This document shows, one piece after another, positions 51,244 through 58,976 of a stretch of 64,000 nt of DNA. Under the pieces are notes generated by a model. The model was given only the letters and a program-made list of their open reading frames with translations, searched no databases and was not told the origin of the DNA. The stretch is from Actinomadura meyerae (GTDB lineage: Bacteria; Actinomycetota; Actinomycetes; Streptosporangiales; Streptosporangiaceae): positions 28,645 through 92,644 of the forward strand of contig NZ_FZOR01000035.1 in the NCBI RefSeq assembly GCF_900188445.1, given 5' to 3'. Numbering within the stretch: position 1 is the stretch's first letter; each line of letters begins with the position of its first letter. The translations under genes and the position numbers were made by a program.

Positions 51244-51984
51244 ATGGAGCCCGGCACCCAGGACGGCGGACCCGCGCGGATACTGGTCGTCGACGACGAA
51301 CCCGCCGTCCGCGAATCACTGTCCAGCAGCCTGGAGTTCGAGGGGTACCGGGTCGCCGGCGCCGCCGACGGCGTCACCGCCCTCGACCAGGTCCAGCGCC
51401 AGACCCCCGATCTGGTCGTCCTGGACGTCCTCATGCCGCGCATGGACGGCCTGACCACCTGCCGGCGGCTGCGCGCCCTCGGCGCCACCATGCCCGTCCT
51501 CATGCTCACCGCCCGCGACATGGTCGGCGACCGCGTCACCGGCCTGGACGCCGGCGCCGACGACTACCTCGCCAAACCCTTCGAGCTCGACGAGCTCCTC
51601 GCCCGCGTCCGCGCCCTGCTGCGCCGCGCCGCGATGAACACCGCCGCGGCCCGCACGAGCGCCGGCGCCGGCCAGGGCGTCCTGGCGTTCGACGACCTGC
51701 GCATGGACACCCGCACCCGCGAGGTCACCCGCGCCGGACGCCCCGTCGAACTCACCCGCACCGAGTACATGCTGCTGGAGATGTTCCTCGCCCACCCCCG
51801 CCAGGTCCTCACCCGCGAGCAGATCCTGGAGACCGTCTGGGGATTCGACTTCGAACCCGCCTCCAACTCCCTGGACGTGTACGTGATGTACCTGCGGCGC
51901 AAGACCGAGGCCGGCGGGCTGCCGCGGCTGGTCCACACCGTCCGCGGCGTCGGGTACGTGCTGCGGACGGCGGCGTCCCCATGA
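51244..51984 (+). CDS. OmpR/PhoB-type response regulator, MprA-like
   Basis: The 246-residue regulator has a receiver domain (acidic LVVDDEP, phosphoacceptor Asp in VVLDVLMPRMDG, Thr/Ser in LTARD, Lys in LAKPFELDELLARV) and a winged helix (ELTRTEYMLLEMFLAHPRQVLTREQILETVWG...NSLDVYVMYLRRKTEAGG...TVRGVGYVLR). It most resembles mycobacterial MprA-type envelope-stress regulators. It overlaps its kinase gene by 4 bases and probably controls itself and the downstream glycosyltransferase operon. Confidence 0.95.
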   Translation: MEPGTQDGGPARILVVDDEPAVRESLSSSLEFEGYRVAGAADGVTALDQVQRQTPDLVVLDVLMPRMDGLTTCRRLRALGATMPVLMLTARDMVGDRVTGLDAGADDYLAKPFELDELLARVRALLRRAAMNTAAARTSAGAGQGVLAFDDLRMDTRTREVTRAGRPVELTRTEYMLLEMFLAHPRQVLTREQILETVWGFDFEPASNSLDVYVMYLRRKTEAGGLPRLVHTVRGVGYVLRTAASP

Positions 51985-53483
51985 CCGGTCCCGGCGGCGG
52001 GACCCGCGCCCGCGTCGCCCGGCGGCTGACCCTGCGCGCCCGCATGGCGCTGCTGACCGCCGCGGCCGTCGCGCTCGCCGTCGCCGCCTGCGCCACCGCC
52101 GGGTGGCTGCTCACCCGCAACCAGCTGTACCGGGAACTGGACCGGCGCCTGGCCGCCACCTCCGGCGGCCCGCCCGGGGCGCCCGGCGCGCCCGACCACG
52201 ACGGCCCGTTCCGCGGCCGCACCGCCCGGCAGGTCCAGGCCGCCCTGGCCGCCTGCACCGACCGGCCCACCGCCGCGCTCAACGCCCTCCCCGGCCCCTG
52301 GGAGATGATGCAGGTCGTCGCCGCCGACGGCCGCCGCTGCACGATCCCCGGCGCCGGCGCCCTGCGCGTCACCGACGCCGACACCGCGGTCGCCCGCGGC
52401 GAACGCGGCCACGCCTACCACGACGGCACCGGCGTCACCGCCGCCGGCACCGGCGTCACCGCCGCCGGCACCGACGACCACGTCCGCGTCCTCACCCGCG
52501 GGTACCGCACCCCCGACGGCCGCACCGCCGCCGTCTCCTACGCCCTGTCCCTGGACGAGGTCGAAGGGCCGCTCGGCAACCTCGCGCTGCTGCTCACCGC
52601 CGTCACCGCCCTCGGCGTGCTGGTGTCGGCCGGCGCCGGCCTCATGATCGCGCGGGCGTCGCTGCGGCCGGTGGACGAGCTCACCGGCGCCGTCGAGCAC
52701 ATCGCCCGCACCGAGGACCTCGCCACCCGCATCCCCGAGGAGGGCACCGACGAGATCGCCCGGCTCGGCCGCTCCTTCAACAGCATGACCGCCCAGCTCG
52801 CCGCGTCCCGCGAACGCCAGCAGCAGCTCATCGCCGACGCCGGCCACGAACTGCGCACCCCCCTCACCAGCCTGCGCACCAACATCGACCTGCTGCTGCG
52901 CGCCGAGGCCACCGGCCGCGACCTGCCGCCCGCCGCCCGCACCAACCTGCTCACCAGCGTCAAGGCGCAGATGCTGGAGCTGTCCAGCCTCGTCGGCGAC
53001 CTGCTGGAACTGGCCCGCCCCGCCGAGGCCCGGCCCGTCCAGCAGACCGTCGCGCTGCACGACGCCGCCGGCCGCGCCGTCGAACGCGCCCGGCTCCGCG
53101 GCCCCGGCCTCACCATCGACGCCGCGATCGAGCCCTGGTACGTGCTCGGCGACCCCGCCTCCCTGGAACGCGCCGTCGTGAACCTCCTCGACAACGCCGT
53201 CAAGTTCAGCCCGCCCGGCGGCACCGTCACCGTCGCCCTCACCGGCGGGGAACTCACCGTCCGCGACCACGGCCCCGGCATCCCCGCCGGCGACCTCCCG
53301 CACGTGTTCGAGCGGTTCTGGCGGTCCCCGTCCGCGCGGAGCCTGCCCGGCTCCGGCCTCGGCCTGTCCATCGTCGCCCGCGTCGTCGCCGAATCCGGCG
53401 GCACCGTCGCCCTGGACCCCGCCCCCGGCGGCGGCACCCTCGCCCGCGTCCACCTGCCCGGCACCCCCCGGCCCCCCGACTGA
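51981..53483 (+). CDS. Sensor histidine kinase, MprB-like
   Basis: The 500-residue kinase has a first helix (about 25-45), an extracytoplasmic sensor of about 150 residues with two Cys, a second helix (about 193-215), HAMP, HisKA (LIADAGHELRTPLTSLRTNIDLLL) and HATPase (VVNLLDNAVKFSPPGGTV, VRDHGPGIPAGDLPHVFERFWR, GSGLGLSIVARVV). In the sensor the 6-residue unit GTGVTA-AGTGVTA is duplicated, matching an 18-base DNA repeat near 52430-52470. It is co-translated with the regulator. Confidence 0.95.
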   Translation: MTGPGGGTRARVARRLTLRARMALLTAAAVALAVAACATAGWLLTRNQLYRELDRRLAATSGGPPGAPGAPDHDGPFRGRTARQVQAALAACTDRPTAALNALPGPWEMMQVVAADGRRCTIPGAGALRVTDADTAVARGERGHAYHDGTGVTAAGTGVTAAGTDDHVRVLTRGYRTPDGRTAAVSYALSLDEVEGPLGNLALLLTAVTALGVLVSAGAGLMIARASLRPVDELTGAVEHIARTEDLATRIPEEGTDEIARLGRSFNSMTAQLAASRERQQQLIADAGHELRTPLTSLRTNIDLLLRAEATGRDLPPAARTNLLTSVKAQMLELSSLVGDLLELARPAEARPVQQTVALHDAAGRAVERARLRGPGLTIDAAIEPWYVLGDPASLERAVVNLLDNAVKFSPPGGTVTVALTGGELTVRDHGPGIPAGDLPHVFERFWRSPSARSLPGSGLGLSIVARVVAESGGTVALDPAPGGGTLARVHLPGTPRPPD

Positions 53484-53513
53484 CCGCCCCGACCGGCCGT
53501 CCCCGCCGCTGAT

Positions 53514-53530
53514 TCTCATCCGGCCTTCAT
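53514..53530 (+). promoter_or_regulatory. Direct repeat TCTCAT-N5-CTTCAT upstream of the glycosyltransferase operon
   Basis: Half-sites with 11-bp spacing lie 47 bases before ATG 53577. They match the repeat upstream of the two-component genes in half-site and spacing, which suggests control by the adjacent response regulator. Confidence 0.45.
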
Positions 53531-53576
53531 CGGCGGCTCACCGGCTTCCCACGGCCGCGCCCGAACCTCGGTTCCC

Positions 53577-54881
53577 ATGAGTCACCTCATCACCGACGGG
53601 GGCACGCCCGCCGCGCCGACCCCGCCCCCGCCCGAGCACCGGCGGCGGGGGCGGCTGGTCGAGGTGGTCGTCCCCGTCCACAACGAGGAACGCGTCCTGG
53701 CCGCCAGCGTTCACCGCCTCCACGGCTACCTGGCCGCCACCTTCCCCTACCCGTTCCGCATCACCGTCGCCGACAACGCCAGCACCGACGGCACCCCCGC
53801 GATCGCCGCCGACCTGCAGGCCCGGCTCGCGCACGTGCGCGCCGTCCGGCTGGAGGAGAAGGGCCGCGGGCGGGCGCTGCGGCACGTGTGGAGCCGCAGC
53901 GACGCCGACGTCGTCGCCTACATGGACGTCGACCTGTCCACCGACCTGGACGCGTTCCTGCCGCTGGTCGCGCCGCTGATCTCCGGGCACAGCGACCTGG
54001 CCATCGGATCGCGGCTCACCCGTGGCTCCGCCGTCGTCCGCGGACCCCGCCGCGAGGCCGTCTCCCGCTGCTACAACCTGCTGCTGCGCGCCGCGCTCGC
54101 CGCCCGCTTCACCGACGCCCAGTGCGGCTTCAAGGCCGCCCGCACCGAGATCGTCCAGGCGCTGCTGCCCGCCGTCGAGGACGAGGCGTGGTTCTTCGAC
54201 ACCGAGCTGCTGCTGCTCGCCGAACGCAACGGGCTGCGCATCCACGAGGTCCCCGTCGACTGGGTCGACGACCCCGACTCCCGCGTCGACGTGCTCCGCA
54301 CCGCCCGCGACGACCTGCGCGGCATGGCCCGCGTCGCCCGCCGCATCCTCACCGGCGCGTTCCGCGCCCCCGTCGCCCGCCCCGCGCCCGCCCTGCCCGC
54401 CGGGATGCGGCGGCAGCTGCCCGCCTTCGCCGCCATCGGCGCCCTCAGCACCCTCGCCCAGCTCGCCCTGTTCCTGCTGCTGCGCCCGGCCATGGGGCCG
54501 CTGTGGGCCAACGCGGTGTCGCTGACCGCCACCACCATCGGCAACACCGCCGCCAACCGGCGCTTCACCTTCGGCGTCACCGGCACCCGCCGCGCCCTGC
54601 GCCACCAGCTCGAAGGCGGCGCCGCGTTCCTGCTCGGCCTCGCCCTGTCCACCGGCGGCCTGGCGCTGCTGCACGCCGCCGCGCCCGGCGCGTCCCGCGC
54701 CGTGGAGATCGCCGCGCTCGTCACCGCCAACGCCGCCGCCACCCTGGCCCGGTTCCTGCTGATGCGCGCCTGGATCTTCCACCCCCGCCGCCTCGACCCC
54801 CGCACCCGCCCCCGCGGGACAGGACGGCACGACGACCCCGTCCCCGCGGCCGGGGACGGCACCGAAGGGACCCCGTCATGA
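53577..54881 (+). CDS. GT2 glycosyltransferase fused to GtrA domain
   Basis: The 434-residue protein has an N-terminal dolichyl-phosphate-mannose-synthase-like GT2 domain (residues about 25-260: VVVPVHNEERVLAASVHRL, ADNASTDGTPAIA, MDVDLSTDLDAFLPL, QCGFKAART) and a C-terminal GtrA domain of four helices (about 280-405: FAAIGALSTLAQLALFLLLR...GNTAANRRFTFGVTG). It would load a sugar onto polyprenyl phosphate and flip it. It overlaps the ArnT-like gene by 4 bases. Bacillus ykcC-ykcB has a similar arrangement. Confidence 0.93.
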   Translation: MSHLITDGGTPAAPTPPPPEHRRRGRLVEVVVPVHNEERVLAASVHRLHGYLAATFPYPFRITVADNASTDGTPAIAADLQARLAHVRAVRLEEKGRGRALRHVWSRSDADVVAYMDVDLSTDLDAFLPLVAPLISGHSDLAIGSRLTRGSAVVRGPRREAVSRCYNLLLRAALAARFTDAQCGFKAARTEIVQALLPAVEDEAWFFDTELLLLAERNGLRIHEVPVDWVDDPDSRVDVLRTARDDLRGMARVARRILTGAFRAPVARPAPALPAGMRRQLPAFAAIGALSTLAQLALFLLLRPAMGPLWANAVSLTATTIGNTAANRRFTFGVTGTRRALRHQLEGGAAFLLGLALSTGGLALLHAAAPGASRAVEIAALVTANAAATLARFLLMRAWIFHPRRLDPRTRPRGTGRHDDPVPAAGDGTEGTPS

Positions 54882-57046
54882 CCGCGCCCGCCACACCGCC
54901 CCCCACCGCGCCCGCCGGCCCGCCCGCCGGGTGGGCCGGCACCGCCGCGGCACGCCGCGCCCGGCGGCTGCTCCTGGGACCCGGCGAAGACCCGCGCTGG
55001 GCGCGGCCCGCGCTGTGGGCGGTCCTCATCGCCGCCGCGGCCCTGTACGCGTGGGGGCTCGGCGAGTCCGGACACGCCAACGCCTACTACTCCGCCGCCG
55101 TCAAGAGCGGCACCCAGAGCTGGAAGGCGTTCTTCTTCGGCTCCCTGGACGCCGGGTCCTACATCACCGTCGACAAGCCGCCGATGGCGCTGTGGGCCAT
55201 GGGGATCAGCGCCCGGATCCTCGGGTTCGGGACGTGGAGCCTGCTGCTCCCGCAGGTCGCCGCGGGCGTCGCCGCCGTCGCCGTCGTCCACGCGACCGTG
55301 CGCGGCGCGTTCGGGCACGCCGCCGCCGTCACCGCCGCGGCCGTCCTGGCCCTCACCCCGATCACCGTCGCGATCAACCGCGACAACAACCCCGACACCC
55401 TGCTCGTGCTGCTCATGGCCTGCGCCGCCTGGGCCGTCCAGCGCGCCGTCGCCACCGGGCGGGCCCGGCCGCTGCTGCTCGCGGCGTTCCTGACCGGCTG
55501 CGGCTTCAACACCAAGATGCTCCAGGCGTTCCTCGTCGTCCCCGCGTTCGCGCTGGCCTACCTGATCGCGGCCCGGCCCGGGCTCGGCAGGCGGGTGCTG
55601 CACCTGCTCGCCGCGGGCGCCGTCCTCGCCGCGTCCTCGCTGTGGTGGGTCCTGGCGGTCGACCTCGTCCCCGCCCGGTCCCGCCCCTACATCGGCGGCA
55701 GCACCGACGGCACCGCCTGGGACCTGGTCATCGGCTACAACGGCTTCGGCCGCATCCTCGGCCAGACCGGCGGCCCCGGCGGCCGCGGCGGGCCCGGCGC
55801 AGGCCCGGGCGGAGGCCCGGGCGGGGGGTTCGGCGGGGAGCCCGGCGCCGGGCGGCTGTTCAACGACATCATCGGCGGCCAGATCTCCTGGCTGATCCCC
55901 TTCGCCGTCCTCGCGCTGGCCGCCGGGCTGGTGCTGCTGCGGCGCCGTCCCCGCACCGACCCCGCCCGCGCCGCGCTGATCCTGTGGGGCGGATGGCTCG
56001 CCGTCCACTACACCGTCTTCAGCTTCGCCCAGGGCACCTTCCACCCCTACTACACCACCGCCATGGCCCCCGCCGTCGCCGCGCTCACCGGCGCCGGAGC
56101 CGTCCTGCTGACCGGCGCCCACCGGCGCGGCGCCGCAGGGACGCAGGTCCTGGCGGCCGGGATCGCCGCCACCGGGGCGTGGGCGTTCCTGCTGCTGGAC
56201 CGCACCCCCGGCTGGCACCCCTGGCTGCGGTGGGCGATCGCCGCCGCCACCGTCCTGGCGGTCGCCGCGCTCCTGGCCGGACGCCTCGTCCCGCGCGCCG
56301 GGACCCGCGCGACCGCGGCCGGGCTCGTCCTGGCCGCCGCCGCTGCACTGGCCGGGCCCGGCGCCTACGCCGCGTCCGCCTCCTCCACCATCGTCAACGG
56401 CACCAACCCCCTCGCCGGGCCCGCGACCGGCCGCGGCTTCGGCATGCCCGGCGGCCGCGGCGGCCCGCCCGCGATCCCCGGCGGGCGCGGCATGCCGGGC
56501 GGGCCCGCAGGCGCCCCCACCGGCGCGCCCGGTGCGCCCGGAGGTTTCGGAGAGCCCGGCGGTCTCGGGGGGCGGCGGCCTCCCCGGCAGAACGGCACCG
56601 GCCCGGACGCACCCGCCCCCGGCGGCCCCGGCCAGGGCGCGCGCGGGCCGCGCGCCGCGGGCCCCGGCGGATTCGGCGGGCGGATCGACGAGCAGATGAT
56701 CGCCTACCTGGAGAAGAACCAGGGCGGCGCGACCTGGCTCGTCGCCGTCTCCTCCGCCCAGGAGGCGGCCTCGATCATCCTGGCCACCGGGCGGCCCGCC
56801 ATCGCCATGGGCGGCTTCACCGGCGCCGACCCCGCCATGACCACCGGAAAGCTCCAGTCCTACGTCCGCGACGGCAAGCTCCGGTACATCCTGCTCGGCG
56901 GACGCATGGGCCCCGGCGGCGGCGACTCCTCCGTCACCGCCTGGGTCCGGCGGCACGGCACACCCGTCGACCCGAGCCAGTACGGCGGATCCACCACCGC
57001 CACCACCGTCGGCGGCACCGTCCTGTACGACCTCACCTCCCGGTGA
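54878..57046 (+). CDS. ArnT/PMT-type glycosyltransferase (GT-C), YkcB-like
   Basis: This 722-residue integral membrane glycosyltransferase has about 12 helices in residues 45-490. The first outer loop holds the family motif GESGHANAYYSAAVKSGTQSWKAF, then DKPPMALWAMG and NRDNNPDTLLVLL, typical of the actinobacterial/Bacillus YkcB group. It would use the lipid-linked sugar made by the GT2-GtrA partner to modify an envelope polymer. Long Gly/Pro-rich loops (about 300-330 and 510-610) and a soluble C-terminal domain (IDEQMIAYLEKNQGGATWLVAVSS) are characteristic. The gene ends the operon. Confidence 0.93.
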   Translation: MTAPATPPPTAPAGPPAGWAGTAAARRARRLLLGPGEDPRWARPALWAVLIAAAALYAWGLGESGHANAYYSAAVKSGTQSWKAFFFGSLDAGSYITVDKPPMALWAMGISARILGFGTWSLLLPQVAAGVAAVAVVHATVRGAFGHAAAVTAAAVLALTPITVAINRDNNPDTLLVLLMACAAWAVQRAVATGRARPLLLAAFLTGCGFNTKMLQAFLVVPAFALAYLIAARPGLGRRVLHLLAAGAVLAASSLWWVLAVDLVPARSRPYIGGSTDGTAWDLVIGYNGFGRILGQTGGPGGRGGPGAGPGGGPGGGFGGEPGAGRLFNDIIGGQISWLIPFAVLALAAGLVLLRRRPRTDPARAALILWGGWLAVHYTVFSFAQGTFHPYYTTAMAPAVAALTGAGAVLLTGAHRRGAAGTQVLAAGIAATGAWAFLLLDRTPGWHPWLRWAIAAATVLAVAALLAGRLVPRAGTRATAAGLVLAAAAALAGPGAYAASASSTIVNGTNPLAGPATGRGFGMPGGRGGPPAIPGGRGMPGGPAGAPTGAPGAPGGFGEPGGLGGRRPPRQNGTGPDAPAPGGPGQGARGPRAAGPGGFGGRIDEQMIAYLEKNQGGATWLVAVSSAQEAASIILATGRPAIAMGGFTGADPAMTTGKLQSYVRDGKLRYILLGGRMGPGGGDSSVTAWVRRHGTPVDPSQYGGSTTATTVGGTVLYDLTSR

Positions 57047-57135
57047 CCGGCGTGATGTAGTGGGGAAGGAGAACGGCACCGGCGCCGCCGAGGCCGCGCC
57101 GACCAGGCAGCCGACCGGACAGGGGGAGTGGGCCG

Positions 57136-57435
57136 ATGGCCGACACGCTCGACGACGACGCCGTCGCGGAACGCCTGCGCGGCCTGCCCGCCTGGCACCG
57201 CGACGGCGACGCGATCCGCCGGCGGGTGCGGGCGCCGGAGTTCCTCACCGGGATCGACATCGTCACCGACGTCGCCCGCGCCGCCGAGGACGCCGACCAC
57301 CACCCCGACATCGACATCCGCTGGCGGACGCTGACGTTCACGCTGTCCACCCACAGCGCCGGCGGCATCACCGGCAAGGACTTCGCCCTCGCCGCCGCGA
57401 TCGACGAGATCGCGGCCCGGCACGGCGCCGAGTAG
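57136..57435 (+). CDS. 4a-hydroxytetrahydrobiopterin dehydratase
   Basis: The 99-residue pterin-4a-carbinolamine dehydratase carries the conserved active-site run EDADHHPDIDIRWRTLTFTLSTHSAGGIT (H-H-P-D, then W, then a third His), with family start LPAWHRDGDAI. It recycles the pterin of aromatic amino-acid hydroxylases, or acts in other pterin chemistry; no hydroxylase is nearby. The start follows GGGGGAG. Likely co-transcribed with the LOG-family gene 6 bases downstream. Confidence 0.93.
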   Translation: MADTLDDDAVAERLRGLPAWHRDGDAIRRRVRAPEFLTGIDIVTDVARAAEDADHHPDIDIRWRTLTFTLSTHSAGGITGKDFALAAAIDEIAARHGAE

Positions 57436-57441
57436 GCCGCC

Positions 57442-57915
57442 GTGGCCGTCCAGGTCGCGGTGTGCGGGCCCGGCGAGTGCACCGAGCGCGAATGGGACCT
57501 CGCCTACGAGACCGGGCGGCTGCTGGCCGCGCGCGGCGCGGTCGTGGTGTGCGGCGGGCTCGGCGGGGTGATGGCCGCCGCGGCGGCCGGTGCCCGCGCC
57601 GCCGGCGGGATCACCGTCGGGGTGCTGCCCGCCGCCGACCGCGCCGCCGCCGGGCCCGACCTCACCGTCGCCGTCCCCACCGGCCTCGGGCAGGCCCGCA
57701 ACAACGTGGTCGTCAACGCCGCCGACGCCGTCATCGCCGTCGGCGGGTCCTGGGGGACGCTGTCGGAGATCGCGCTGGCCATGCGCGCGGGGCGGATCCC
57801 CGTCGTGCAGCTCGGCGGGTGGCAGGTCCACGACCAGGACGGGCGGCCCGCCGGGGGGATCGTCCACGCCGCCGACCCGGCCGCCGCCGTCGACGCCACC
57901 GGCCTGTGGAGCTAG
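57442..57915 (+). CDS. TIGR00725 / LOG family protein
   Basis: This 157-residue Rossmann-like protein reads QVAVCGPGECTEREWDLAYE, VVVCGGLGGVMAAAAAGARAAGG, and AVGGSWGTLSEIALAMRAGRIPVVQLG (Gly-Gly-x-x-Gly-Thr of the lysine-decarboxylase-like/LOG fold). It lacks the exact PGGxGTxxE of cytokinin-activating LOG enzymes (here GGSWGTLSE), and is assigned to the TIGR00725 subgroup of unknown function. GTG start, 6 bases after the dehydratase. Confidence 0.88.
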   Translation: MAVQVAVCGPGECTEREWDLAYETGRLLAARGAVVVCGGLGGVMAAAAAGARAAGGITVGVLPAADRAAAGPDLTVAVPTGLGQARNNVVVNAADAVIAVGGSWGTLSEIALAMRAGRIPVVQLGGWQVHDQDGRPAGGIVHAADPAAAVDATGLWS

Positions 57916-57942
57916 CCGCGCCCTGCGGGTCGGCGGGCCGGG

Positions 57943-58734
57943 TCAGTGGGCGGAGAAGCCGCCGTCGACGAACAGCGACTGGCCGGTGACGTAGCCCGCC
58001 GACTCCGACGCCAGGAACACCGCCGCGCCCGCGAAGTCCTCCGCCAGGCCGTTGCGGCCCGTCATGGTCCGCTCGGCGAGGGCCCTGACCTTCGCCGGGT
58101 CCTCCGACAGCCGCGCGTTCAGCGGCGTCATCACGAACCCCGGGACCAGGGTGTTGGCGGTGACGCCGCGGCTCGACCATGCCTCGGCCTGCGACCGGGC
58201 CAGCGCCACCAGGCCGGCCTTGGACACCCCGTAGGCGCCGCTGGTCACCGACGCGCGGAACGCCTGCTGCGAGGCGATGTGGATCAGCCGGCCGAAGCCG
58301 CGCTCGGCCATCCCCGGCCCGAACCGCTGCCCGAGCAGGAACGGCGCGTCCAGGTTCACCGCCATCGTGGCGTCCCACACCGGCGGGCCGAGCTCGTCCA
58401 TCGGCGGGCGCAGGTTCACCGCCGCCGCGTTGACCAGGATGTCGGGCTCCCCGAACGCCGCCGCGGCCGCGTCGGCGGCCTCCGCGACCGCGTCCCGCGA
58501 GGCCAGGTCCGCGCTGACCGACGCCGCCCGGCATCCGCGGCCCCGCAGTTCGGCGACCGTCGCGGCCAGCTCGGCCTCCCGCCGCGCGACCACCACGACC
58601 GACGCGCCGGAGCGGGCCAGCGCCACCGCGATCGCCCGGCCGATCCCGGAGCTGCCGCCGGTCACCACCGCGACCCGGCCCTCCAGCGAGAACAGTTCCG
58701 ACAGGTACCCGGCAGGGGAGGTCCGCTCGCTCAC
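57943..58734 (-). CDS. SDR family oxidoreductase
   Basis: The 263-residue short-chain dehydrogenase has cofactor motif TGGSSGIGRAIAVALARSG (residues about 25-43), NAAAVN in place of NNAG, active Ser in IHIASQQAFRASVTS, and Tyr-Lys in YGVSKAG. ARREAEL near strand 2 suggests NADP(H) preference. The family resembles gluconate 5-dehydrogenase/3-oxoacyl reductase-like enzymes; substrate unknown. GTG start. It is convergent with the LOG gene. Confidence 0.92.
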   Translation of the reverse strand: MSERTSPAGYLSELFSLEGRVAVVTGGSSGIGRAIAVALARSGASVVVVARREAELAATVAELRGRGCRAASVSADLASRDAVAEAADAAAAAFGEPDILVNAAAVNLRPPMDELGPPVWDATMAVNLDAPFLLGQRFGPGMAERGFGRLIHIASQQAFRASVTSGAYGVSKAGLVALARSQAEAWSSRGVTANTLVPGFVMTPLNARLSEDPAKVRALAERTMTGRNGLAEDFAGAAVFLASESAGYVTGQSLFVDGGFSAH

Positions 58735-58745
58735 GATCGTGGAGT

Positions 58746-58976
58746 CTACGGTCCCGGCGGTGCGCCGCCCTCCCCGCCGCCGTCGCCGTGCTCGACGTGT
58801 TCGCCGTGCTCGCCCCCGTGCTCGCCGCCGTCCTCGCCGCCGTCCTCGCCGCCGGTGCGGCGGCGGTCGCGCCAGACCACCACGGCGATCACCGCGACCA
58901 CCACGAACGTCGGCACGAAGAACGGCACCGCCGTGATGAGCGGGTGGGTCGCCAGGACCCCGTCCGCGGCGCTCAC
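58746..58976 (-). CDS. Small single-span protein with His/Glu/Gly-rich tail
   Basis: The 76-residue protein has one membrane helix (about 16-36: AVPFFVPTFVVVAVIAVVVW), a short basic stop (RDRRRTGG), and a tail of GGEDGGEDGGEHGGEHGEHVEH type, rich in His and acid and so able to bind metal ions. The GTG start overlaps the upstream 610-residue membrane-protein gene by 4 bases. It probably serves the same cupredoxin-linked module. No family recognised. Confidence 0.6.
   Translation of the reverse strand: MSAADGVLATHPLITAVPFFVPTFVVVAVIAVVVWRDRRRTGGEDGGEDGGEHGGEHGEHVEHGDGGGEGGAPPGP

Noticed and set aside
52430..52470. Duplicated 18-base unit in the MprB-like sensor as a frameshift or assembly error
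   Set aside because: The reading frame is kept and the duplication gives a simple GTGVTA repeat in an exposed loop.
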